DNA from: Limnanthes douglasii subsp. nivea
Lineage: Eukaryota > Streptophyta > Magnoliopsida > Brassicales > Limnanthaceae
Assembly: GCA_036936605.1 (NCBI GenBank)
Contig: JAUPFV010000001.1
Location: 121,404,771-121,468,770 of the forward strand
DNA: 64,000 nucleotides
Reading direction: 5' to 3'
The translations under genes were made by a program, and so were the position numbers. The number at the start of each line of letters is the position of its first letter. The first letter of the stretch is position 1. The notes under the pieces were generated by a model. It saw only the letters and a list, made by a program, of their open reading frames with translations. It was not told the origin of the DNA and made no database searches. Below are positions 33,641-45,019 of the stretch, piece by piece.

Positions 33641-34739
33641 AAGAAAAAGCTCGATATCAATGATTTTTTTTTTAAAAAATTGATGGATTAATTAAAAGAG
33701 TATGAAATGCAAACATAACCAAATTTCAAGAGGTCAGACATTGTCTTTCTTATATGTTTATTGATCTTGGCCTAATATTCGTGAAATAAAAAAAATTAAA
33801 TAAAATATAATAATTAAATATTAAACTAGAATAAATTCAAATATAAATTAATAACAAATAATATATTTAAATTAAAATCATCCAACACTTAAGCAAGAGA
33901 GGCCTAAATTCGGATCTCCTTAAACGGCCAATAATGAGATATAAATTATTGGCGACCGCCAAAGGCAGTTGTTTATTTTAAACCAACAGATTAAGATAAA
34001 TGTTTTAATATTATTTTTAAGAAGAAAGCGAAAATAATATTTCACATGTATATTACTTTTGCATGTCAAACAGGGTGGGTGGCAGGTAACTTTTTTGTAC
34101 CTAGTGTCTGGCGGCCCTTAAAATTCAACAATCAAGTTAAGGAATAGTTAAAAGGTGATCAAAATGACCAAACGCGACATAAAATATAAACAAATAAATA
34201 AAATTTTGAAGATTCTAATTCTTTTTTAAAGAAATATCAATTTTTTATAAAACCAAATAAATAGAAACAAAATAAAATTCAACAATTAAGTTAAATAATA
34301 GCTAAAAAATTAACAAAAAACAAAAAGTGACATAAAATATAAATAAATAAATAAAATTTTGAAGATTTTAATTTCTTTTAAAAAATATGAATTCTGCATA
34401 AAAACTAAATAAATAGAATTTTTATTTTTAATTTATTTTATTAAATAATAATTTTATAAATATTAGAAAACCTGAAAATATTCACAAAATAGTTTTGTCC
34501 GTCTTTTTTAATAATCCCACTAAATTAAGGTAGTTGGTACCTATGTTGGTGTTTTAGGCGACATCTAACCTTCGTTTATGTAGAAACTTATGAAATTAAA
34601 GTAAAAAATTTCTCTCTTCGGTCAACTAACTAACGTACAAAATCATATAGCATTCGGATATTGACATGCGTCTAGAAACACCAGAAAACCACTAAAATTT
34701 AGTACCAACCGTTTTGGTAATTAACATAATATTAATAAT
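33641..34739. other. AT-rich non-coding DNA with a local tandem duplication
   Basis: No gene is seen. It contains a ~154-bp duplication at 34119-34424 and poly-A/T runs. It ends where MULE element D is thought to begin. Confidence 0.4.
34119..34424 (+). repeat. Diverged tandem duplication, about 154-bp unit
   Basis: TAAAATTCAACAATCAAG at 34119 recurs as TAAAATTCAACAATTAAG at 34273. Both are followed by GACATAAAATATAAA and ATAAAATTTTGAAGATT phrases in the same order. There are two copies. Confidence 0.75.
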
Positions 34740-35438
34740 AAAAAATGGTAAGGCCATTTTTTATAATTCAAGAAAAATAGCAGTAAATACCGTTCAGGTA
34801 TGTAATTATCCGGTGGTATCCAAATTTTGGATAGTGTTATTTAGTATATCGAATTAAAAATTAGACAAAATAATCCGAGACTATATATATATATATATAT
34901 ATATTCATTTTTCATTTCAAACACATTTTTTTTTCTTTTCCATAATCCTGAACCAACCCAAACACCTCTAATTTTTTAGAAACCACCAGAAAAAGAAAAT
35001 GTTCGACTTACCTCTCTCTCCAACCCAAAACCCTTCGAGCCTCTCTCTCCAAACCAGTCGTTCGTCGAACCCTCACCGGAATTGTATCGGTCAACCTATT
35101 GTACTCCGTCAAGCGATTAACCACCTTCTGTTGGAGAAGTTGTCGTGAACTGCTCGCCGACGGGTGAAATTACAGTGTTTTGTAGTAACCAGGTAAGCAT
35201 TATCGTGGAAAATGTTTTTTTTTGCGTTGTTGATGTCTTCAAACCACTTGTTTATGTTATTTTACGATCGACGTTCATTTTTTAACTGGAATAAAGTATT
35301 TAGTGATGACAGTTCGTCAGTTAGTTTCTCGGTTTGTCGTCGAACCTTGGATAGAAGTTAGATTGCATGTGATGTTAATACTTTCCTGAGAATTGTGATG
35401 TATATTACGATGGCGTAATACAACGGTCTTTAGAGAAT

Positions 35439-37267
35439 ATGTCGGAGGATGACATTAATGATTTTTTCCGAACTGATCCAGACATTATACCGAACCAGTC
35501 AACGACATTGGTTGTCGCTGACCGCGTGGTAAGGGTTATTTTAAATGATTTCGCAACATATCATGAGACTTGTGTGGATATATTTTAAGCTTTACAAACG
35601 AATATCAGGGTAGCATGCGAATTGTTCAATGGAAACTTGAACAATTCGCATAATATCCTAATAGTTACCATGTACTGTATTCAGCTAGAAACAAACAATC
35701 CGCATGGTATCATGCGAATTGTTAAGGAAAGTTAACATTATAATGACTGACACACTCTTTTAATTTTTGTTATTTAATAAGCTCAAGTCAAGTAAAGAGA
35801 CAGTAGAGCCTACTTTTAATCTACTCACACCAACACAGCATCCAGTGGCAGAGACAGAGGAACAGGAACATATGATTATAACATAACGTCAACCCCCAAA
35901 AGTAAAATACACCAACTGGCCAAAGAAAACACAGACAACTGACCGTATCGATGTTGCAGAAAATCACAAAATACAGTTAATTAAAGTCTACGAGCATGAA
36001 ACTATTGATCCAGTAGTATGGAATTTACCATCGTCCAAATTTTCCTACGGAATTAGAGTGCAAACGAGTGATGTGCTGGCGCTACCTTTAGAACTGAAGC
36101 TGGACGTAAATGTATCGAATTGTCAACCAATTCTATTTTTAATGTTTCAAACAAGTCTCGTATATTTAACATAAATAAACAACTCCTTTCATAGGTTGTG
36201 GATGCTTAGATTCGAAAGATGGTTGTAGAAGTAAACTTCAAAGTTCCATGCACAAAACTTCCAGGAGTGTATCATGACTGCGTAATAATTCCAGGCATGA
36301 CTAAGGTAAGTTTAGCTACGGTAAATTTCAAAGTTCCTTGTCTGTTCTCGTTGTAATGTACTCTCGCTTGAATGCAGCATAATCTGGAATCAGGGTGGGA
36401 AATAAAAAAATTAGTCGACACATTTTTTAGCAAAGCGCATGCAAACCCCATCATCATCATCATCATTCCATTATGCACCGAGACGAAGGAATAGATAAAC
36501 CATTGGACGTTGCTCGTCATTGATGTAGACGACAGGTCGGTAACAAACTACAACCCATTGCTGCCTAAACTCAAAGCGATGGACCACACCACAAAGACAC
36601 CTAACAAGCTGGTAAAATTCCTAACTATTACAATTACTTTTAAACATATTTTAAAATGCATGATCAAGATATCATGCGAATTGTGACCAAGTCAGTTGTA
36701 TTTAAATGCAAACAATTCCCATGTTGTCATGAGAATTGTTGGCAACTGGAAATCCTGATATTTCTTTGAAAATGTAATGTGTTTGAGTTTCATTCAGTTC
36801 GCAGCATATCCTGATTGAATTCGCAATATAGGCTGCAAATTGTTTGACATCCACGAAATGGATTGGTTTATAAACAATTCTCAACATAGGTTGCGAATTT
36901 TTTGACATCCACATGTTGGATTGGTTATTAAACAATTCGCAATGTACGTTGCGAATTGTTTGACATCCACAGTTTAAGTATTTGTGCTGATTCCTGACAC
37001 TAATTATTATAATCAGATCAAGTATTTACTGGATAAATGATACCTACCTACTACAAGGACAGGGTGGAAGGTAAAAAATTACAGAATATTCCACAACAAA
37101 AACGTGGCACCCTTGACTGTGGTATTTTTGTCTGCAAATACGCTAGAGATATTATCCAGCATGGATGTGTGCAGGACACTTACGATGAAGATATGGTTCC
37201 CGACTTTAGAGCAGAAATGTTTGATTATTTCTTAAATGATGAAGACACTAACTCGTACTGGAAGTAA
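35439..37267 (+). pseudogene. Ulp1-type (C48) cysteine protease gene of MULE D, broken
   Basis: Exons homologous to the C-terminal half of the E gene can be followed. There is a start exon (MSEDDINDFFRTDPDIIPNQ, 35439-~35528), then FNLLTPTQHPVAETEEQEH (35780-36110), an exon with NFKVPCTKLPGVYHDC (36195-36306), one with INHWTLLVIDVDDRSVTNYN (catalytic His and Asp, 36379-36613) and the last with IPQQKRGTLDCGIFVCKYAR (catalytic Cys, ending at 37267). Stops occur near 35883 and in two later exons, and a frameshift precedes the last exon's catalytic block. The N-terminal exons of the E gene (DUF1985/PMD-like) are absent. It would have been a SUMO-type deconjugating protease. Confidence 0.8.
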
Positions 37268-37790
37268 TATACATTTTCTGTATGACATTATGATTTTTTT
37301 GGTATACATACATTCTTTGTAATTTTTTGGTGTATATAGAGTTGTTTTATTTCAGAAATGTGCAATTCCGTGATATATATAGAAGGACATAATTCTTATC
37401 AAACAATTCGCATGCTAACCTGATATATAAAGATTAGTTGGTATTCGAACAATTCCGATCATTCCCTGATATATATTAAAAACATGATCCTCACTAAACA
37501 ATTCGTATTATAACCTGATATATGCTTAGAAAACTACCACATTAACAACTACATGCTGCGAAATTACCACTAAATTTTTTGCATATAATCCTGATATAAA
37601 TTAAATAATTCAAAATCTATCATTGAAGAATACAAACATGCTATGATGTCTGCCTTGGTAAACGTTAAATGCATTGAGCACGCAAAAAACAATCTAACCA
37701 CCAGAGCCCATTAATTGTTGATTGGACATGAAGGCTATGTAATGATTAATATAGCCACACCACCTCATACGTTCAAACTCCCTCCATGCC

Positions 37791-37798
37791 TATAAATA
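37791..37798 (+). promoter_or_regulatory. TATA box of the acidic-protein gene in MULE D
   Basis: TATAAATA, preceded by ATGCC, lies 92 bp before the ATG at 37883. The equivalent in element E (54521) is TATAAATA 106 bp before its ATG, so the promoter arrangement is conserved. Confidence 0.7.
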
Positions 37799-37882
37799 AA
37801 CACTAGTAACCAGAGGCTAATTATAAAACAAACTCTATATTTTTTTTAAAACACCTCTAGTTCTCTTCAAATTCCAAACATC

Positions 37883-38259
37883 ATGTCATTTTCTACCACC
37901 ACAACAAACACCACATGCTCTGGCTCACTAGGTTCTCTAGGTGACTCTTGGTCATCCATAACCACCAACTGGAGCGATGACTTAATCATTCCGGCAGCAC
38001 CACCAAACAGCCCAGTCTCTATCTTGGATTTTGACATTAAGAACTACTATTCGGCTGGCTCTGAACCAGTGGAAGTGGTTCCATTGGTTGCTGCTGAACC
38101 TCAGCCAGCATAAGTTCCACCTCAGAGTGCAGAGGTTCCAAACAGCAAACGGAAGAGGGACGACGACGTTGGTCTATCAAGGAATTTTTTTAAAGCATGA
38201 TGGACGTAGATAACGAAGAGGAAGAGGACAATGAAAATGCTGATGTTCAGCATGAATAG
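37883..38259 (+). pseudogene. Small Ser/Thr-rich acidic-tailed protein gene of MULE D, broken
   Basis: It starts MSFSTTTTNTTCSGSLGSLG and continues DSWSSITTNWSDDLIIPAAP. After a TAA at 38111 the frame continues with a basic cluster SKRKRDDD; a frameshift near 38190 leads to the acidic end DNEEEEDNENADVQHE. The plan (Ser-rich N-terminus with WSS, KRKR nuclear-signal-like cluster, acidic C-terminus) equals the 133-aa protein in element E, although sequence identity is low. No known family recognised. Position between the Ulp1 gene and mudrA is the same in both elements. The stop and frameshift make this copy non-functional. Confidence 0.6.
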
Positions 38260-39289
38260 GAGAAATATGATTAAAAATCCTCTAGTGATGAGTGATAGAG
38301 TTTGTTTTTTTGTTTCTTTGGAATGCAAATAACAAACACTAAAAGGTTGTAGTGATTGTTTGAAAATTTGTTAGTGCATGAAGCGTGTAATACTCTTATG
38401 GGAATCCATTTTTTGTATAAAATTTTAATCATATGTGAATATGTTATACTATGCGTGAACGTGAAAGAATATCCATAATTCGCATCCTATTACCACTTGT
38501 AAACAACTCTCATCTTAACCTGAGATGTTGTTTATCAATATTACTAATATACAAATAATTCGCATGTATACCTGAGTATTGTAATGCTTTGTAGTTTCAT
38601 TCAATTTGCAGCATATCATGTGCTTTGTAAGAAACTAAAAGTCCTACTATTTGTATGAAACTACTATTGGTACCATATAATGCGATATGTAAGCAAATAT
38701 CAGGACTTCTGGTTGCTTACAATTCGCAGCATATCATGCAATATGTAAGCAACCAGAAGTCCTGATATTTGTTTGAGAAATAATTCGAAGCATATCATGT
38801 GATTCGTAAGCAACTAAAAAGTCCTGATATTTGTTTGAAAACACAATTCGCAGCGTATCATGCGATTCGTAATATTTTGTTTGAAAATGCAATACTTTAG
38901 AGTTGAACGCAATTCGCATCATATCATGTGATTCGTAAGAAACTAAAAGTCCTGATATTTCTTTGAAAATGCATTACGTTGGAGTTCAATACAATTCGCA
39001 GCATATACTGATAGTTGTTTGATATGCTTTTACAAACAATCCGCATTCTGGTGGAATTTCACACAACTCGCATGAAAACCTGAGAGATGTTTGCAACTTG
39101 ATATCAAGATATTGAACACAATTCACAATAGTGAATACGAATTGCATGCAACTCAAAACACTTAGCATTTCTTTACAGTAATAAAAAAAATATATAAATG
39201 AACAAACGAGAATTATCCAGAAGAATAACAATATTACAAATAAATGGGGCCAACGAGAATTGTCCACAACACGAATTATGCTTAAACTA
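38260..39289. repeat. Intergenic block of MULE D filled with dispersed CAATTCGCA-type motifs
   Basis: Between the acidic gene and mudrA, units such as CAATTCGCAGCATATCATG followed by a TAAGCAACTAAAAGTCCTG phrase and GATATTTGTTTG recur with variation at about 38660-39010. The same units appear beyond mudrA at 42090-42540 and, as single motifs, in Ulp1 introns. There are no ORFs. Confidence 0.75.
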
Positions 39290-41838
39290 GAATATCACAA
39301 GTCCTCCTGTTATGGTCTGATTTCGAACAACGGCCACACCGCAACTTCTTGATTGAGATTTCTCCTCTAGATGGGATTCATTTTTTCTTAGGCCTTCCGG
39401 AGCGTCTTTTAACGTTCGGAGGCAGAATTTCAACAAACAAAGGATCATTAGCGCTGGACACTTCCCCGAAATCCGTTATAACTGGTATGCTGAAAGAGTA
39501 ACTTTCCCTGTAATTCTTAACCGTAAAGAAGGGCGCTATTATAGTAAAGGGATCTTGGTTAGTATACAGTATTGCCGCTAAAGCGTGAGGACATGAAAAA
39601 CACTCTTGTTTCCATGATCCGCAAGAACATTTAAAATCCAACAGATTAACAACAGCCACGGTATTTGAAAAAACTTCAAACATGACAGAAGACGACTTAC
39701 CTACTACCCAAGTTCGGCACATGTCAACATTCTACTTTAGCTTCTTCTCATAATCGGGGACCAAATTAGTACTCCAGCTTAGCCCCTTTTTGTATCTTCG
39801 TGAAACTTGAGTCATAAGCAAGACTCTAATCTAGTTAATAAACTCAACAATGAGTAGGCCGCAATATTTTTTGATCTGATTGTTAAACGATTCTACCACA
39901 GTAGAAGCCATAAAACCGTATCGTTTCCCTTTAACGTAAGCATGCGCATACTTTTCCGGGGGTAAATCAGCAAGAAAACCACTCATTCTATCACCACCTT
40001 CACATAGAAAATCTGTTAGCATATATTTAAAAAGTTCTCGACTGGGAGCATAAGCAAGACGATGGAAGAAATTCAACATCCTTTTTTATAGTCTCTGTTA
40101 GTATGTTCCAATTTTGCTTTCAAATTCTGCATGAGATGGAAATAACAGTACGTATGATAGAAGTTTTGATACAAGACATAAACAACATTAACGATACCAG
40201 GACGACGGTCTGAAATAAATGTGATTTGGCGCTCCAAAAAATGTGGTTTCAAGCACCCCAAAAACCACATATAACGTCACAATCGTCAATGCTAACTATA
40301 CCAAGAGCAGCAGAGAATAGTCCCAGAAAAAGGCAGCTCAAATGAACAATACAATAACACTCAAACATGTGAAAAATTTAAACAACTCACATGCTTTCCT
40401 GAGAGTTGTTCTCAAATATATACTGCGAATCGTTCACAGTTTTATGGTTACACCGACTAATTCACATTCTCTCTTGCAAAGTGTCATCAAATCTAGTTAC
40501 TGCTCAATTCGCAGCCTCTAATACGATTTGTCCTCAAATATCAGGGTTCCTTACGAGTTGTGTGCTATTATAGAATGCGAATTATTGCCAAAATTTCAAA
40601 CAAAACATCATAATGATTCATATTAAATAGTTAAATGAAACTAACTGTTGTTGACGTTCTTTGCTACGGAAGTAAGCAAGGTACCCTTATACTTTCCATA
40701 TAAGTGTGCTCCATCGACATAAAATATTGGACCGCATGAATGAAAACCCTGAAGGGACGAACCGAATTCTACAAAACAACGCTTGAAGCGGTTTCCAACT
40801 GATAACTCCATCTGGAAGTCTGAAGTAATATCGCAGCTCTTCAATCACTTGAAGTACCCGCTTAGTAAACTAAAAGAACTTGAACTATCTCCAAAAACTC
40901 CCCTCCTTGACTTCTCTAAAGCATTCCATGATAAACGGTAAGAGATGTCAAAACCTGTAATTTTGTTTGACAGTCGATTGTATGGTTTTGGCTGTCAACG
41001 AATGGCAGGTCCGGAGAGAATCCTGAATTTCCTCCGCAATCAAATCTGATGTCAAATTCCTATGCCACTTATGCTTCTGGGAGAAAAAGAGAGTGCAAGT
41101 ATGGTGCAGAACATACTTCTTAATCGTTATCAAGCCGGTGCTGGAATCATTAGATGCATAAAGCCTCTATTTGCATCCGCTTGTGATCTTCGTTGCTGTG
41201 TTGTGCAGGTATTTGAAAGCAAAACAATGCTCTAAAGAAAACTTACACAAAGATAACCTGAGACCTGCAACACCTTCTTCAAAAGCTTGACTTACTCCTG
41301 TAATAGCATCAGCCCAACCAGCAGTAGCAAGTTGTATTTTTCTATGATCAGAATTAACTAACCCGTTACTACTCTCCCCGCTAACTAGTTGATTAAGAGA
41401 TGGTTCTCCCAAAATTATGCTACGCTCTTTACCCTTTACACTTAAATCCTTACCACCAGATCTCTTATCACCAGAACGTTTTTCACCAGAACACTTATCA
41501 CCAGAACACTTATCACTAGAACCCTTATCAAAGACGTGTTGTTCTATGAGAAAACTAACCCGTTTTAAACGCTCCAAATCAAGATATAACACCAACCCAA
41601 CAAAATCCTTCTGGTTATTAAAGAAATAATTATTGTGATCCCCGCAAGAGTAGATACTTAGGTAGTCATCTGTGACAAGCTCCTCCCATGTAATCTCCAT
41701 ATAATCTTGGATACTTTGAAAGCTTTCAAACTCCGTAAAAGGCACAATTGCAGTTAGGTGACCATGTTTAAAAATACAAACTCGTGATTTAGAAATATCG
41801 TATCCTGCACCGAACAAACTATTAGTTATTAATCCCAA
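39290..41838 (-). pseudogene. mudrA-like transposase of MULE D, broken
   Basis: On the minus strand the N-terminal exon reads CIFKHGHLTAIVPFTEFESF to the MuDR region LATAGWADAITGVSQAF. The reading stops at a TAG (41169-41167) that replaces the Trp of CKWRLYAS, just after a small deletion that removes a zinc-binding Cys. Later pieces are LTAKTIQSTVKQNY, FYVDGAHLYGKYKGTLLTSV (first Asp), FISDRRPGIVNVV (second), MASTVVESFNNQIKK (Glu), the SWIM pattern CSCGSWKQECFSCPHAL, the AT-hook RRSGRPKKK and the knuckle CGRCSKSDHN. A repeat-encoded insert (SGDK/SGEK, 41446-41540) is unique to this copy. Frame breaks throughout; dead. Confidence 0.85.
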
Positions 41839-41839
41839 A

Positions 41840-43189
41840 AATAAAGTGCAAGTTATTAATTACTGCACCAAGCAAATCGCATATTATCATGCAATTTGTG
41901 TATAACTATAAGCTGCTATCTGTGTATAATTTTAGTTTATAATTGACCAATTCGCATCCTGTCCTGAGAGTTGTTTGTAAATCAAGTGGTGCACTCACAC
42001 TAACAAAAAATGTAAACAGTTCACAATTGTACCTGAGATTTTCTCTCAACTATTTAATTCCCTGAGATTTGTTTGAAAGATGATAAGGTATGATATATCA
42101 CCCAATTGGAAGCATATCATGTGATTCGTAAAGTAACTAAAAAAGTCTTGATATTTGTTTAGAAATGCAATACTTAAGAGTTCCACACGATTCGCAGCAT
42201 ATCATGTGATTCGTAAAGTAACTAAAAGTCCTGATATTTGTTTGAAAATGCAATACTTTGGAATTCCACACAGTTCGCAACCCATCCTGAGTTTTTAAGC
42301 AACTAAAAGTCCTGATATATGTTTGAACATGTACTACGTTGGAGTTCCATACAATTCACAGCATATACTGATAGTTATTTGAAAAACTTTTGGATTTGTT
42401 TCATGCAATTCGCATGAAACCATGCGAATTGGTAACACAATTAACATCTTCCTCATTGGATACATCACACAATTCGCATCGTCTACATTAGAAAATCATA
42501 AAACAATTCGCATCTCGTGTTGAATGCCTGGACAACTAAAACTCATAGTCTACAAATGTTTCACGTTCGAAATAAAAATCTAATACACTAAAAATTAGTA
42601 TATAACTTTATAAACAAGGCTATGAGTATATAACGACAAATATTAACAAAATAAGCACATATCATTGGAACAAAAATAAAAAAAGCAGAGAAAAGCTCGA
42701 AATCAGGCTATGACGTCTAAGACAGTACAATAACACCTATTCTAACTTAGAAATTCAACAAATAACTTTGAAATCGGTAGTTAATTATGATTACCTGAAA
42801 GCAGCAACACGATTACTAAAAAATAACAGATCCCAACAATGACGATCAGTTCCTGTACGTAGATAGGTTAGATAGGTTTTATACCAGAACTTACAGAAAT
42901 AAACAGACCTTTGAACACTCCGATCACCGGAATTGTGCTTTCAGTCGTGCTTCATGGTGGTTCGTAGGGTTAGGTGGTTAGAGCGGCTAACAAATTCAAA
43001 TCTTCAAAAGCTAGAAAACTAGAAAGAAAACAGAAAATTCTGCTTATATAGTGGGTTACAGGTAGTTAGGGTATTAAAATAATATTAGGAATTAAGTAGT
43101 CGAGTTAGGTATTAAGTGACAATTGATCAAACCTTGAGTACTAGATGACAATTGAATAGTTGAGTGAGTATTATATGTGCAATTTCCCT
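41840..43189 (-). other. Leader, intron and repeat block upstream of mudrA in MULE D
   Basis: 41860-42540 repeats the D-specific motif units. 42880-43000 resembles the CACTCCGATCACCGGAATT leader sequence also present near 35075 at the other end of the element, and similar phrases lie upstream of the E mudrA. It is probably the 5' untranslated region of mudrA and the right terminal region. Confidence 0.55.
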
Positions 43190-43190
43190 T

Positions 43191-44880
43191 ATAATTTGGG
43201 GAGAGAAAGGATTATAAACGGTCTTAAGAACATTAATTCTGATTTTCATTTATATATAATTTTGGGAAGATGAGAGGATATAAACAGTTTTACAAAATAT
43301 AAAATGTCATTTCAACTTTTAAATCTTTCGTTCAACTTAAAGCAATTTGTCCATTTTAATTTAGCTATTAAATTTGTATTTTTATATTATTTTTAATGTA
43401 TCTAACAAATAATTAATTTGAAATTTCATGATCTTAAATATAATTTAAATACATGAAAATTAAAAAAAAGATAAAAAAAACTCTGAAACTTATAAGTTCT
43501 GAATACAAATAAAACACACAAACAAAAAACAGTACATTGAAAAAAAATGATAATATAATTTATTCCCTACAAAATTTAAAAATCACAAATAGAAGTATAA
43601 GATAGGTTATAGTCGAAATGTCACAATTTCTTTTTACATGTAATTTATAGGGTTTGAAAATGTCGCAAACTTCATTGACAATAATATCATCCGTAACACA
43701 TTTTCTTTTAAAAAATGACATTAATTGTCAACTAATTTATCTTGTAGTTGTTAATTTGTTTTTAAAAAATTCTGAAAATGTTATGCACGTATTCATCACT
43801 TTGATACATTACACTAAATCTCAACTTATAGCATATGTCGATTGTATCGATAGTGATAAGACAATTACCTATTTGCAAGATGCATCCCTTGCATAGGGTA
43901 ATACATGACCAAGGGAAGAGGACCCCTTCGTTCTATTTCTCACCCTTGATATCAGCAAGGAAGATCCAGACCGAGCAAATATATTTTCGGTATCCAGTAA
44001 AGGAAACATAAACCGAGCTGGGAAGGCGGTTAGAGTTTTACTTGTCGGAAAACAATTCAAAAAGTTACCAAAGAGGTACGATCTCTTCACCGGGCTCAAT
44101 CATAACCGTCAAACCCCACTTCTAACCACCAATAAGGATCGTGCAACGTTACTAGAGAGTCTAAATCTCAATATTTAAGTCCGGGCTAATAACTCTAGTG
44201 TCAATTGATTTTATCAATTTACTGGGGTGTGGTCTCCGAGCGCAAGATTGCAAAGCTATTGAGCTTTACAACTTTGGGTTTCAAGTTGTTAACTCTGTAT
44301 AACGAGGCTTGAGGTTTTTGATATTTCTTTAACCAAAACATAAACACAAAATAAATTGTCGACATACGCCATCTTGTTGAATGGAAGGTTTGTGAACCAT
44401 TTTTTGAGAAACGAAAAAAAAAACATTAAATTATTGTAATTGGATAATGGAGTACCATAACAATAAATTGTATATATTATATATTTATATTGTATTTTAT
44501 TTTTTATAAAATATTTTTATTGAGTAAGTAATCATAATTAAATAAACTTATTTTTAATAATCTTAAATTATAAACTTTTATATTACCAACCTCGAACGCG
44601 GACGATTTTATCTGGTAATTAGAAGTCATGGGACACAATAGACAACGGTGTTTCGATTGTTTTAGCAATTACCATCAAAAATATAAAAATACAACTAAAA
44701 TTAAAGCTAGAGGCCGAGCTATCCATACTTTGCAATGTATATCTACCCCCTCTCTCTCTGTATAGTCAACCTACAATAATATTAATATATATAAAAAGAA
44801 GACAGCATTAGGATATTGACAATGACGACGTACCTACAAGAAACAAATACAAAAATTTAAGGTTTGCGCCACCAATCAAA
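43191..44880. other. Intergenic DNA upstream of the pectinesterase gene
   Basis: 43190-43870 and 44350-44700 are AT-rich with no features. 43880-44340 is more GC-rich and resembles a repeat or LTR fragment, but I cannot assign it. A CT repeat stands at 44750-44760. Confidence 0.4.
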
Positions 44881-44918
44881 CAGCTAGTTTTCATACCATG
44901 CCCATATTATTTCATATC

Positions 44919-44926
44919 TATATAAA
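44919..44926 (+). promoter_or_regulatory. TATA box of the pectinesterase gene
   Basis: TATATAAA followed by GGCTC lies 94-101 bp before the ATG at 45020. The intervening leader is A/C-rich, as usual in plants. Confidence 0.7.
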
Positions 44927-45019
44927 GGCTCTCTAATTCAATACTTGTAATAACCACACAATACAAAGAAACAAGACACAATCTCACAAATTAAACCATA
45001 GTTTCTCCTCTACACCTGC

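Larger units (their letters stand above)
34740..43190 (+). mobile_element. Kaonashi-like MULE element D (Ulp1 + acidic gene + mudrA), decayed
   Basis: It has three genes: a plus-strand Ulp1-type protease gene (35439-37267), a small acidic-protein gene (37883-38259) and a convergent minus-strand Mutator transposase (41838-39290). The same order is found in element E. MULEs carrying Ulp1-like genes are known from several plants (Kaonashi, CUMULE). Terminal inverted repeats are not clear; the borders are set by loss of the element's own motif pattern and are only approximate (the right end near TTTCCC at 43190). Non-coding parts are full of a CAATTCGCA motif. All three genes are broken. An AT microsatellite lies at 34882-34904. 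Confidence 0.75.

Noticed and set aside
34882..34904. AT microsatellite as a regulatory or insertion hotspot
   Set aside because: Ordinary dinucleotide repeat near the left border of element D; nothing else supports a function.
35640..42540. Regularly recurring short motifs in element D as a CRISPR-like array
   Set aside because: Spacing is irregular, motif copies diverge, and the setting is a plant MULE; nothing fits a CRISPR array.
43880..44340. LTR or gene fragment in the pectinesterase upstream region
   Set aside because: GC content rises and short openings exist, but no terminal repeats, primer site or protein motif could be identified.
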